A stretch of 64,000 bases of DNA from an uncultured Fidelibacterota bacterium (GTDB lineage: Bacteria > Fidelibacterota > Marinisomatia > Marinisomatales > Marinisomataceae). Where the stretch lies: positions 61,005 through 125,004 of the forward strand of contig CACGWZ010000002.1 of the NCBI GenBank assembly GCA_902576865.1, given 5' to 3'. Every line of letters starts with the position of its first letter. Position 1 is the stretch's first letter. Under the pieces are notes generated by a model that was not told where the DNA came from, ran no database searches, and was given only the letters and a program-made list of their open reading frames with translations. Positions 1 through 7,600 of this stretch are shown here, piece after piece. The position numbers and the translations under genes are program-made.

Positions 1-108
1 TAAAAAAAATGAATTGGAGACAAAAAAGTATTTGATTTTTTCTCGACAACTCTGGGAAAAAAAATCTCAAAAAAATTAACCACTTTACAAACTTATTTTT
101 TAAAAATT
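1..108. other. left-edge noncoding stretch
   Basis: AT-rich sequence with homopolymeric A and T runs at the window edge. No reading frame, tRNA or clear hairpin is seen. It lies downstream of the minus-strand dehydrogenase that ends at 109. Confidence 0.5.
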
Positions 109-870
109 TCATGGAACCAACTTTCTTACTGCTTCAATCCAGGCATCATAATCGTATGCCTTGCCTTGAATGTATTTTGAAACTTCTTTATGAGGCAAAA
201 TTAGGAACTTTTCTTTATTAATTCCCTGAATAGTCTCCTCTGCGACAGCATCAGCTGATAATAACCCATCTTTTAATAATGGATGATTTTCTGGTAGTTT
301 TCCAGATGATCTAACCATATCAGTGTCAACTAACTGTGGACATAAAGCAGAAACTTTTATACCATCCTCTCTATACATAATAGCAAGATTTTCAGCTAGT
401 CCCATTGCAGCATGCTTTGTAGTTGCATAAGCTATAGCACCAGGCATATTTAGTAAACCAGCTGCAGATACAGTTAACATAATGTATCCTGAGCCTTGTT
501 TTTGCATATGAGGAATCAGCACCTTAGCAGCATGAATGTGGGACATAACATTAATATCCCAATTTTTTTGCCAATCACTTGCTGAAGTTTCTAAGGTTCC
601 AAATTGCTGTATTCCAGCATTTGAACAAAATAAATCAATTGAATTATTTTTATCAATAATACTTTTTAAAACAGATTGAAAATCATTTTCATTTGAAACA
701 TCAACGACATAGCTGTCTGCGTTTAGGGAACTGGCAACGTCATCCAATGACCTACTAATATCAATTAATGATATTGATTTTGGGGATTCTTTATTTATAC
801 GCTTAGCAAGCGCATAACCTATTCCATTTGCAGCGCCAGTAATGACGATATTTTTATTATGAATGTTCAT
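109..870 (-). CDS. short-chain dehydrogenase/reductase (SDR)
   Basis: Classical SDR of 253 residues, a soluble NAD(P)-dependent oxidoreductase of unknown substrate. The cofactor-binding TGxxxGIG motif is at about residues 11-18, an NAG motif is near 84-86, and the catalytic set is Ser135, Tyr148 and Lys152 in a YxxxK arrangement. The length is normal for the family. The start is a clean ATG a few bases downstream of tRNA-Lys on the same strand, so it may be read through from the tRNA. The family is certain, but the physiological substrate cannot be read from sequence. Confidence 0.9.
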   Translation of the reverse strand: MNIHNKNIVITGAANGIGYALAKRINKESPKSISLIDISRSLDDVASSLNADSYVVDVSNENDFQSVLKSIIDKNNSIDLFCSNAGIQQFGTLETSASDWQKNWDINVMSHIHAAKVLIPHMQKQGSGYIMLTVSAAGLLNMPGAIAYATTKHAAMGLAENLAIMYREDGIKVSALCPQLVDTDMVRSSGKLPENHPLLKDGLLSADAVAEETIQGINKEKFLILPHKEVSKYIQGKAYDYDAWIEAVRKLVP

Positions 871-880
871 ATGATTTTTG

Positions 881-952
881 TACCCCAGGAAGGACTCGAA
901 CCTACAACCAATGGCTTAAGAGGCCACTGCTCTACCATTGAGCTACTGAGGC
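881..952 (-). tRNA. tRNA-Lys (anticodon CTT)
   Basis: The minus strand folds into a 72-nt cloverleaf: a 7-bp acceptor (GCCTCAG with CTGGGGT, first pair G-U), a D arm GCTC/GAGC, an anticodon stem GTGGC/GCCAT with loop CTCTTAA, and a T loop TTCGAGT. The anticodon is CTT, which reads the Lys codon AAG. The T stem (GTAGG/CCTTC) has one U-U mismatch. The discriminator is A and CCA is not encoded. Confidence 0.92.
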
Positions 953-1001
953 ATTTCTCTAAAGCTAAAAATAATAAATACGATATGAAATTACTAACTA
1001 A

Positions 1002-1214
1002 CTATACTGCTGATACATTGACTGCTTTGTCCCCTCTATCATCAGATTCAACCTCAAACTCAACCGCTTGGTCTTGTTTAAGAGTCTTAAAGTCATTTTC
1101 AGACACGATGCTAGAGAAATGTACAAAAACGTCCGTTCCATCTTCTTTAGTGATGAATCCGTAACCTTTTTTGTCATTAAAGAACTTTACAGTACCTTTT
1201 TCTTTGTCACTCAT
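1002..1214 (-). CDS. cold-shock protein (CspA family)
   Basis: Single cold-shock domain of 70 residues that binds single-stranded RNA/DNA as a chaperone in the cytoplasm. RNP1 (KGYGFI) and RNP2 (VFVHFS) are both intact, after the usual [11 protein letters not shown] opening. A longer frame runs 13 codons upstream, but the ATG at 1214 fits the family's normal length. It stands alone between tRNA-Lys and the Ni-SOD pair. No cold-box leader could be identified with confidence. Confidence 0.95.
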   Translation of the reverse strand: MSDKEKGTVKFFNDKKGYGFITKEDGTDVFVHFSSIVSENDFKTLKQDQAVEFEVESDDRGDKAVNVSAV

Positions 1215-1294
1215 TTGTTTCTCTTTGTTAGTTAATAAAAATTTATGGAGCAATATAATTAGTTATTTGAGTAATACCAATGAAATAAAATCTT

Positions 1295-1855
1295 TTAAGT
1301 TTTGTTTTGTGATGCTAAAAAATTTGGAGTTTTAGAAAATACAAGTTGATAAGCGCCAAATAATAATGCAGAATAAACCAAGTCACCCATTAATGAAGTA
1401 ACGTAAAAAGGTAACGCCAACGAATAACATTGAGCTAGTCCTGTCAAAGTCTTTGCATACATTGGACTAAATGCCCATACTCCGAAATTTGAAATAAGAT
1501 AAAAAATTGTAGATCCAGACAAGCTTGCAAGAACAACTTTTCCTGCAGAGATTTTATTTAAAAATGAACTACCCATGAGTGCAACCAATACAATTGCACC
1601 GTATGTCCAGATCATTCCAGAATTAAAGACTGTAAAATCTGCAAAGTATCCTGCATATATATAGTTATTCATAAATAAATCACTTAACCAAAATCCAACA
1701 AGAGGTATCATAATAGCTAGAAACTTATTTGATAAAGAATAGCTAGATAGTAATGTTACTGCAATTAACGGAGTAAAATTATACGGATGAGGTAAAATTC
1801 TACCAAAAAATATAATTGCTATAAATGAAACTATAAGTAATAAATTTTTTTTCAA
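1295..1855 (-). CDS. DUF6580-type membrane protein, coupled to Ni-SOD
   Basis: Membrane protein of 186 residues with about five hydrophobic helices. The N-terminal stretch containing RILPHPYNFTPL matches the DUF6580 family of putative small transporters, whose fold resembles the substrate-binding S components of ECF transporters. Its ATG overlaps the stop of the nickel superoxide dismutase gene by 4 nt (1852-1855), so the two are probably translationally coupled. The coupling suggests, but does not show, a link to nickel supply or to maturation of the enzyme. The transported substrate is unknown. Confidence 0.72.
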   Translation of the reverse strand: MKKNLLLIVSFIAIIFFGRILPHPYNFTPLIAVTLLSSYSLSNKFLAIMIPLVGFWLSDLFMNNYIYAGYFADFTVFNSGMIWTYGAIVLVALMGSSFLNKISAGKVVLASLSGSTIFYLISNFGVWAFSPMYAKTLTGLAQCYSLALPFYVTSLMGDLVYSALLFGAYQLVFSKTPNFLASQNKT

Positions 1856-2328
1856 TTGAGTTGTTTTAAATGTTTTTTACCATGATCATCAAAATATAAG
1901 TTAACAAAATTATTCAAATTGTCTAACAGTGATGTGGTATTATTTGTATTTATGGTTTGTTTACATTTCATTGCATCCAATAAAATATTGTGCAAAGCAG
2001 TCAATTGCGCATGATATAAGTCTTTACTTTCACTTGAATCGTCTTTCAGCTTTATTCTTTGAGTTAAAAAATATTCACTAACTATGTTTTGAATTTCTTG
2101 TGCGTGCTCTTCTTTATTGATGATCCATCTTGTCACTTGATTTTGTTGTTCAAGATCGTTTTGATTCGATGCTATATAATTCATTGATTTTAAGATTGTT
2201 AAGGTATGCTCTTCAATCATCTTTACTCTCATTGTATCATCGTAAACTCCACATGGAATTTGACAATGAGCATGAAGCTGCGTTGAAAACAAAAGTAAAA
2301 CTGTGAAAATAAAACTTAAGAATTTCAT
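1852..2328 (-). CDS. sodN: nickel superoxide dismutase with Sec-type signal peptide
   Basis: Converts superoxide to oxygen and hydrogen peroxide. The nickel-hook motif HCxxPCGVYD is at residues 21-30. In characterised enzymes the amino-terminal His1 together with Cys2 and Cys6 binds nickel. Residues 1-20 are a hydrophobic signal peptide ending LHA, so cleavage after Ala20 would expose exactly the His that must be N-terminal. Streptomyces-type enzymes instead carry a short propeptide cut by SodX. The mature part is about 138 residues, slightly longer than usual. Export would place the enzyme in the periplasm. It is followed by the overlapping DUF6580 gene. Confidence 0.88.
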   Translation of the reverse strand: MKFLSFIFTVLLLFSTQLHAHCQIPCGVYDDTMRVKMIEEHTLTILKSMNYIASNQNDLEQQNQVTRWIINKEEHAQEIQNIVSEYFLTQRIKLKDDSSESKDLYHAQLTALHNILLDAMKCKQTINTNNTTSLLDNLNNFVNLYFDDHGKKHLKQLN

Positions 2329-2337
2329 GAAGAAAAA

Positions 2338-3441
2338 TTATACAAAGTATTCTTGATATACAAAATCAAAATCATTTAAAATTTGTTTTTTTGTAAGACC
2401 ATAATCTTCAATGGTCTTATTTTGGTGTTTTTTAATATATTTTTTGGATGCATAATCTGAAACTTGTTTTTGAAATTTCTTAGTCATTTTTTTGCCAGTA
2501 AACTTATAAAATGACTTAACACTATTTTCTAAATCATTTGTAAGCTGAGGATAAGTTAATGTGATAAATTGTTTTTTATAAAGTTTTGATTTTACTTTTT
2601 CAGTTTCTCTATACCATTCAATTATTTCTGAATAAGTTTCTTTCCTTAATAACTTTATTTCTTGATCTGAAAGAAGATTCCCAAATTTTACGTTTTCTTG
2701 AAGCGAAAAATATGAAGGTATAGTTTCTAATGGATCTCTAACTAAAAAAACAAATTTTGCATCTGGAAAGACTCTTTGAATTGAATCAATTTTAAATATA
2801 AAGGGATTAGATTTTGATAAATGTGTTCTATTTTTATTTAAGAATACCTGTCTTTGAAAAAAATCTTTACAAAAAATCATGGATTTAATATTTCTATTTT
2901 CATTTTGGGGACTGTCTCTATAAACGTGCTTTATGAAATTTTTCGATTTTAAATCAAATTTTAACCATGGAATAAAATGATTGGACACCCATAATGAATC
3001 AAGTTTATGAATGAAAAGAAGCATTTCATCTTCTTCAATATTATCAAGCTTAACCTGATGACCTTTATTTTTCTTCTCAATTTGATCAATTTTAAAATAT
3101 GTTAAAGCATAAGATAATATTGAAAGAAATTTTCTCAATGATAAAGATGGTATAATCAAGTCCCAGGTATTAGAAGTTGAAAACTGATTTGATCTGGCTA
3201 AAAGCTTATGAAAAAATGTTGTACCGCTCCTGTTAACACCCATAATAAATATAGGTTCTTTTACTTTAGTTTTTTCAAATTCAGGAACTAGAATGTAGTC
3301 TAAGAAAAGAAAAATTCTATTAATGATAAGAAATACTGGATAAAAAATTAAAAATAAAAAGAAAAATAAATATTTTTTATGACGAAATAATACTTCAAGC
3401 GATGTACTGTAAATTCCAAAAGTAGAATTTGCTTGAAACAT
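2338..3441 (-). CDS. sulfotransferase family protein
   Basis: Cytosol-facing sulfotransferase-fold protein of 367 residues that would transfer sulfate from PAPS to an unknown acceptor. The PAPS 5'-phosphosulfate loop reads FIMGVNRSGTTFFHKLL near residues 66-82. The 3'-phosphate motif FVFLVRDPLE is near 231-240. A hydrophobic segment at about 24-48 suggests a membrane anchor. Such genes in marine bacteria often modify lipids or polysaccharides. It ends 9 nt upstream of sodN on the same strand. Confidence 0.85.
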   Translation of the reverse strand: MFQANSTFGIYSTSLEVLFRHKKYLFFFLFLIFYPVFLIINRIFLFLDYILVPEFEKTKVKEPIFIMGVNRSGTTFFHKLLARSNQFSTSNTWDLIIPSLSLRKFLSILSYALTYFKIDQIEKKNKGHQVKLDNIEEDEMLLFIHKLDSLWVSNHFIPWLKFDLKSKNFIKHVYRDSPQNENRNIKSMIFCKDFFQRQVFLNKNRTHLSKSNPFIFKIDSIQRVFPDAKFVFLVRDPLETIPSYFSLQENVKFGNLLSDQEIKLLRKETYSEIIEWYRETEKVKSKLYKKQFITLTYPQLTNDLENSVKSFYKFTGKKMTKKFQKQVSDYASKKYIKKHQNKTIEDYGLTKKQILNDFDFVYQEYFV

Positions 3442-3455
3442 CCAAAAATCACTTG

Positions 3456-3719
3456 TTATTTTTTATCTTTCTTCGTTGCAGCTTTTTTCTTTGGTGCTGC
3501 TTTTTTAGGAGAAGCTTTTTTCTTTGGTGCTGCTTTTTTAGGAGAAGCTTTTTTCGTTGGAGGAGCTTCTTTTTTTAGTACAGCTTTCTTTTTTGGTGTT
3601 ACTTTTTTAGGCTTTTTTTCTACAACTTTTTTATTTTTAAGTAGTTCAGCTCTTTTTGCTTTTAACTTTAAACGTCTTTTCTTCTGCTTACGCTTAGCAA
3701 TTTTTTGTTTTTTATTCAC
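3456..3719 (-). CDS. lysine/alanine/proline-rich histone H1-like protein
   Basis: Very basic 87-residue protein without hydrophobic residues to form a core. The C-terminal half is built from a 12-residue repeat (SPKKAAPKKKA type, two near-perfect copies plus partial ones) and contains several SPKK/TPKK motifs, which bind the DNA minor groove in eukaryotic H1 tails and bacterial KAP-rich proteins. The start codon is GTG at 3719, overlapping the TGA of the upstream 36-codon gene as GTGA, which supports both genes. It probably condenses or coats the nucleoid. The repeat also gives a long spurious Phe-rich frame on the other strand. Confidence 0.7.
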   Translation of the reverse strand: MNKKQKIAKRKQKKRRLKLKAKRAELLKNKKVVEKKPKKVTPKKKAVLKKEAPPTKKASPKKAAPKKKASPKKAAPKKKAATKKDKK

Positions 3720-3826
3720 TTTGATTTATCTCCCTTAAAAATCATAATATAAAGAGCAACATGTGCAGCTATAAATACTACGAAAAAGTATAGTGGAAAT
3801 AGTAAATCATGCCAAAAGTTGCTCAT
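3716..3826 (-). CDS. 36-residue single-helix membrane protein
   Basis: A small frame that begins MSNFWHDLLFPLYFFVVF and has one transmembrane helix (about residues 9-30) followed by a short basic tail. Support comes from an AGAGGA ribosome-binding site about 6 nt before the ATG and from the 4-nt GTGA overlap with the histone-like gene. No family is recognised. It may serve mainly as a coupling leader for the basic protein, or it may be a small subunit of a membrane complex. Confidence 0.6.
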   Translation of the reverse strand: MSNFWHDLLFPLYFFVVFIAAHVALYIMIFKGDKSK

Positions 3827-3838
3827 AGAAATCCTCTT

Positions 3839-4351
3839 TCATTTTATATCTCTTTTTAAAAATTGAACCTCAACAGAATAATCATAGCTCTCTGAAGTTC
3901 CGCCTTCTGTAAATTGCGAACCACATTCTTCAAAATCAAACCTTTTATGAAATCTAATTGAACCTGGATTGGGCGGTATTATATTTACTTCACATAAAAT
4001 AGAATCATACCCCTTTAATGCTGAAAAATAGATTAAATCAGTATAAAGAGCTGACCCAATTTTCTCATTTTGAAATTTTGGAAGTACTGATATACGATCA
4101 ATATATACAAAATTAGAATATCTTTTGGATACCCAATGATAATTTGGACTATCATATTCTTTACTCTCAGGAAGACAAAGTAAGAATCCTGCGAATTCAT
4201 TATTTAATTTAGCCACTTTACAATAATTGGCTTGATTCAAAAGTAGTTCAAGTCTTTCATTTTTCAAAAAACCGACCTGAGGTTTATTAATATTATTTGA
4301 ATTAAGTACAAAATCAAACATTTCCTCCGAATAATCAATCAATTGAATCAC
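3839..4351 (-). CDS. GNAT-family N-acetyltransferase
   Basis: Protein of 170 residues with a GNAT core: the strand IDRISVLPKFQNEKIGSALYTDL (about residues 84-106) holds the acetyl-CoA pyrophosphate-binding loop in the variant form QNEKIGS, followed by FHKRFDFEECG, typical of the last part of the fold. The acceptor substrate is unknown. It overlaps the end of the upstream MORN-type lipoprotein gene by 17 nt, consistent with one transcript. Confidence 0.8.
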   Translation of the reverse strand: MIQLIDYSEEMFDFVLNSNNINKPQVGFLKNERLELLLNQANYCKVAKLNNEFAGFLLCLPESKEYDSPNYHWVSKRYSNFVYIDRISVLPKFQNEKIGSALYTDLIYFSALKGYDSILCEVNIIPPNPGSIRFHKRFDFEECGSQFTEGGTSESYDYSVEVQFLKRDIK

Positions 4352-4841
4352 TATTATCCGCTAAATCCTTTCCACCATTGCATACTACAGAGCCTTGAAT
4401 ACCATACTTCCTTCCCTCATTGTATATATACTTATACATGAGATCACCATTCATGTCCCAAGCTTTTTGCTCGCCATCTTCAAGACCATTTTTGAACTGT
4501 TTATGAGAAAATAAAGTACCATTTTGATGCCACTGAAAATGCTCTCCAACACTCATATCTCTTTTAAATTGAGAGCTATATTTTTTGTTACCATTTGGCC
4601 ACCATCCTTCATGTCGACCATTTTTTAATCCATTTTTATATTTTTTTTTGGATTTCATTGTTACATCGTCAATATACATAATAGTGATGGTTCCTGAAAA
4701 TTCATTAATGCGTATGTAACGGGGTACTTCTAATCCATCTATAAGTTCATACTCTGTGACAAAAATCTTATTTTGACAGGAAAATAATAGTAAAGAAGAA
4801 AAAAGTATTACAAACTTAGTTGGTATAGTATCCGCCACCAT
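4335..4841 (-). CDS. MORN-like repeat lipoprotein (YwqK type)
   Basis: Probable secreted lipoprotein. A signal peptide ends in LLLFSC, a lipobox. Then come three to four repeats of about 23 residues of the form NGxxxGxxxxWxxNGxxxxxxxF, the MORN-related pattern annotated as 'YwqK family antitoxin'. The annotation name is historical and no toxin lies nearby. The ATG at 4841 is chosen because it leaves a signal peptide of normal length. ATGs at 4853 and 4871 are possible. Either way it overlaps the end of the YHYH gene in another frame. Confidence 0.65.
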   Translation of the reverse strand: MVADTIPTKFVILFSSLLLFSCQNKIFVTEYELIDGLEVPRYIRINEFSGTITIMYIDDVTMKSKKKYKNGLKNGRHEGWWPNGNKKYSSQFKRDMSVGEHFQWHQNGTLFSHKQFKNGLEDGEQKAWDMNGDLMYKYIYNEGRKYGIQGSVVCNGGKDLADNSDSID

Positions 4842-5610
4842 TAAGCGATCCATATTTACCTCTAAAACCACCTAATAAGTATGGTGAAGTTGAGGTAGCA
4901 TGATAATGATATGTTCCTTCCTGATACTCATCGGTTGCATGAGAATGCCCGTTTAATTCATCAAGATTTGATGGATATTGATCATTTGACTGCTCCGTTG
5001 GACCATAAATTGGAAAACCATCTAAAGAATATCCAATTAACATAGAAGAACTGTCATTTGATGTAAGATATCTTGGCTCCCAATGATAATGATATTGACC
5101 AGTTTGCTGAGGATGACCATAATAATAATCAAAAGAAGGTATTTCATTATCAAGCGGTTGATTATTTGGCCCTGCATATTGATTAAAAAATGGTACTCCA
5201 CTAATCGAAACACCAATAGGTCCTAACGGCGTACTTGAAACTGAACCTGAAATTGCAGGATTCAATGGAATATAAAATTTAAAATTTTGTTCAGAAATTC
5301 TATTTGGATTGACAGTCATTCCAGAATGAGGAGAAGAATAGTTTGCATGTCCAGCACCCCAGTAAGGAGAAGAATGATTAGGAACTCCAGTTGATTCTAT
5401 AATTACATAATCTCCGGAAACGTAAACATCAGTATATTCAGAAATGAATTTAGTAAATCCAGTTGGTAATTCTGTATCATCAGAACCACCGCCCATATTA
5501 TTATCACCATTATCTACACTGTAAGAAGATGTTGAAGAAGAATCACAACTGTAAAGAAAAAAGACAGTAAAGATAGAAAGTAAATAATTTTTATAAAGTT
5601 TAATTTTCAT
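4816..5610 (-). CDS. YHYH-domain lipoprotein
   Basis: Secreted lipoprotein of 264 residues. The signal peptide ends FFLYSC, followed by a Ser/Gly/Asp-rich linker to about residue 48. The YHYH domain has both eponymous motifs, GQYHYHWEP near 170 and GTYHYHATS near 238, plus GYSLDGFPIYGP near 193. The clustered histidines suggest metal binding, although the function of the family is unknown. It lies upstream of, and overlaps by 26 nt, the MORN-type lipoprotein. Confidence 0.85.
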   Translation of the reverse strand: MKIKLYKNYLLSIFTVFFLYSCDSSSTSSYSVDNGDNNMGGGSDDTELPTGFTKFISEYTDVYVSGDYVIIESTGVPNHSSPYWGAGHANYSSPHSGMTVNPNRISEQNFKFYIPLNPAISGSVSSTPLGPIGVSISGVPFFNQYAGPNNQPLDNEIPSFDYYYGHPQQTGQYHYHWEPRYLTSNDSSSMLIGYSLDGFPIYGPTEQSNDQYPSNLDELNGHSHATDEYQEGTYHYHATSTSPYLLGGFRGKYGSLNGGGYYTN

Positions 5611-5647
5611 AGCATTAATTATATGACGTTTATTTTAAAAGTGCAAT

Positions 5648-6214
5648 TTATGTTTCCAACAGTGGAGCAGTGGGTGCAACTGCATTCTCTGCAACTCCAA
5701 CAAAAAATGCAGTAAACCCAATAAACAAAGTTAATGCAACAATCATTAAAATAAATGCAACAATACAAACTCCAACAGCTCTTACTGTGCTATTGAAATC
5801 AAGAGCTTGCCTTACAGCAATAGTCATTGCAGCAAGTTGTAAGATAGTTACAACAGGATCAATGAAAGTACTTATGATTGGAAAAACTTTAAAAACTACA
5901 AGTAGCCCGGGTGCATAGGCAAATCCTAAAGTTCTTATTAACTCTCCAGTATTAGATTCAGTTTCTGGTTCCGGTAGAATTCTTGTTCCTACAAAGGCGA
6001 TAAAAAACGCCCATATGAGAAACCTGATGAGGCTGCCTAAAATACCTTGAACTAAGGCAATTGGAGCAAATCCAGCAATCATGAAGCCTTGAACAACTGA
6101 AACTAACACAACTGTCATCATTGCTTGGTCATTGAACTTTTTATCTTTTTCAACCTCTTCATAAAAAGCTACATCTAAAAATATAGCTTTTTTCAATCTT
6201 TGAAAGTAATTCAT
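5648..6214 (-). CDS. YIP1-family membrane protein
   Basis: Integral membrane protein of about 188 residues with five hydrophobic helices and the arrangement typical of bacterial YIP1-domain proteins: an amphipathic N terminus MNYFQRLKKAIFLD, then FYEEVEKDK before the first helix. Function in bacteria is not established. The start at 6214 lies 1 nt after the queF stop with GGGGAC as a plausible ribosome-binding site. The longer frame starting at 6247 would overlap queF. It is the last gene of the que transcript, but a role in queuosine synthesis is not implied. Confidence 0.75.
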   Translation of the reverse strand: MNYFQRLKKAIFLDVAFYEEVEKDKKFNDQAMMTVVLVSVVQGFMIAGFAPIALVQGILGSLIRFLIWAFFIAFVGTRILPEPETESNTGELIRTLGFAYAPGLLVVFKVFPIISTFIDPVVTILQLAAMTIAVRQALDFNSTVRAVGVCIVAFILMIVALTLFIGFTAFFVGVAENAVAPTAPLLET

Positions 6215-6215
6215 G

Positions 6216-6614
6216 CTACAAGTCCCCTTCAATACATGTGGTATCAAAACCGCCTCTAGTATTATAAATAGTAGTTATTTTTAACCTTGATGTATTTAAT
6301 AATGATTTTAAATCATCATAAATTCTTTTAGTTGCAGCTTCTTGATAAATACCAACATTTCTAAAGCTGACAAAATAATATTTTAACGATTTTAGCTCTA
6401 CACACTTTCCACCTTCTGGAAAATATTCGATTATTACATCTGCTAAATCTGGAAGGCCACTAAAAGGACATACGGCGCTAAATTCTCTTGTAATAGTTTC
6501 AATGTACTGATTCTTACTATCAAAATTAAAAGTTTCAAGGTACGATGAATCAATATGTTCTTCGCTTAAAAAGCTAAATTCTTTACCATCTGCTTTAGGC
6601 ATTTTTATCTCCAT
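6216..6614 (-). CDS. queF: preQ0 reductase (NADPH-dependent)
   Basis: Reduces the nitrile of 7-cyano-7-deazaguanine (preQ0) to the amine preQ1 in queuosine tRNA modification. The catalytic Cys is in [11 protein letters not shown] at about residue 49, and the QueF signature [14 protein letters not shown] follows. The short unimodular (YkvM/FolE-like) form is about 130 residues, as here. The start is probably the ATG at 6614. An upstream ATG at 6629 is also in frame, and both overlap the end of queD. It is the fourth gene of the que operon. Confidence 0.93.
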   Translation of the reverse strand: MEIKMPKADGKEFSFLSEEHIDSSYLETFNFDSKNQYIETITREFSAVCPFSGLPDLADVIIEYFPEGGKCVELKSLKYYFVSFRNVGIYQEAATKRIYDDLKSLLNTSRLKITTIYNTRGGFDTTCIEGDL

Positions 6615-6966
6615 AGTATTTACATCCATAACTATTGCCTTCGCTAACAGATACTGATAACAAGCCTGAAAGATCGTTCTCTAATTTACCCCAAATCCAC
6701 ATTGCCAAATGTTCAGTTGTCGGGTTTGACAATCCTTCAATATCATTGAGATATTTATGATCAAGAATTTTATGAACTTTTTCCTTAAACAATTTATCTA
6801 TATCATAAAAATCCATAATCCACCCTTCATCAGTAAGTTGATTTCCTGAAACCTTAATAGTAACAGTAAATGTGTGACCATGGAGCTCTCCGCAAGGATG
6901 ATTTTCTCGAAGAGCAATCAATTTTCTTGCAGCATGGAATTCATATTTTCTTTTTAATCTAAACAT
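6595..6966 (-). CDS. queD: 6-carboxytetrahydropterin synthase
   Basis: Makes 6-carboxy-5,6,7,8-tetrahydropterin from dihydroneopterin triphosphate, the second step to queuosine. Zinc ligands are visible as His in YEFHAAR (about residue 11) and the CGELHGHTF motif, which also supplies the catalytic Cys of CxxxHGH. The 123-residue length is standard for QueD. It lies 1 nt after the queE stop and overlaps queF. A second, Cys-less homologue is at 47207-47632. Confidence 0.93.
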   Translation of the reverse strand: MFRLKRKYEFHAARKLIALRENHPCGELHGHTFTVTIKVSGNQLTDEGWIMDFYDIDKLFKEKVHKILDHKYLNDIEGLSNPTTEHLAMWIWGKLENDLSGLLSVSVSEGNSYGCKYYGDKNA

Positions 6967-6967
6967 A

Positions 6968-7600
6968 TCAATCTATACCCATTATTTTATGTGTTTGTAA
7001 GCTTAAACGCCATAGCGGATTTTCGATACAGTAAGATACACTTTGCAAGATATTTTTTTGTAAATCTTTTCCATCCATTGGTTGTATAAAAAAATGATCG
7101 AAATCATAATTTTTAAACTTTTCAGGACTCAAACCTTCTTGAGGATAAACCAATTTCAATTCATTTCCGTAATCAAGATTTAATTCAGCTCCTTTTTTTG
7201 GACTGACGCATATCCAATCTATATTTTTAGGAGGAATTATTGTTCCATTGGTTTCAATAGCAATTTTAAAATTTTTATTATGCAGAATATCAATCAACTC
7301 TTTGTTCAACTGCAACAAAGGCTCTCCTCCCGTAAAAACAACAAATTTATCTTTAAGGTCTTTTTGCCATAGTTCATCGATTTTAGTTGCTAATTGTTCA
7401 GCACTTGAAAATTTCGCGCCATTTATTCCGTCCGTTCCAACAAAATCTGTATCGCAAAAATTGCATATAGCTTTTTCTCTGTCTTTTTCTAGTCCTGTCC
7501 AAAGATTGCAACCAGAAAATCTACAAAATACAGCATGTTTACCTGTATGGAAGCCTTCTCCTTGAAGGGTCAAATAAATTTCTTTTACAGAGTAACTCAT
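6968..7600 (-). CDS. queE: 7-carboxy-7-deazaguanine synthase (radical SAM)
   Basis: Radical-SAM enzyme that contracts carboxytetrahydropterin to 7-carboxy-7-deazaguanine. The cluster motif is the clade variant C-X14-C-X2-C (first Cys in FSGCNLW, then CNFCDT) instead of CX3CX2C. The TGGEPLLQ motif is near residue 90. The start at 7600 forms an ATGA overlap with the queC stop. A longer frame to 7660 would run into queC and adds a non-family extension. Length of about 210 residues is normal. Confidence 0.93.
   Translation of the reverse strand: MSYSVKEIYLTLQGEGFHTGKHAVFCRFSGCNLWTGLEKDREKAICNFCDTDFVGTDGINGAKFSSAEQLATKIDELWQKDLKDKFVVFTGGEPLLQLNKELIDILHNKNFKIAIETNGTIIPPKNIDWICVSPKKGAELNLDYGNELKLVYPQEGLSPEKFKNYDFDHFFIQPMDGKDLQKNILQSVSYCIENPLWRLSLQTHKIMGID

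Noticed and set aside
3433..3738. Phe/Gly-rich frame on the plus strand (101 residues)
   Set aside because: It is the mirror of the lysine/alanine repeat of the histone-like gene on the minus strand, which is supported by an overlapping start.
4335..4841. Toxin-antitoxin system from the YwqK-type annotation
   Set aside because: The protein is a lipoprotein with MORN-like repeats and no toxin-like partner lies beside it.
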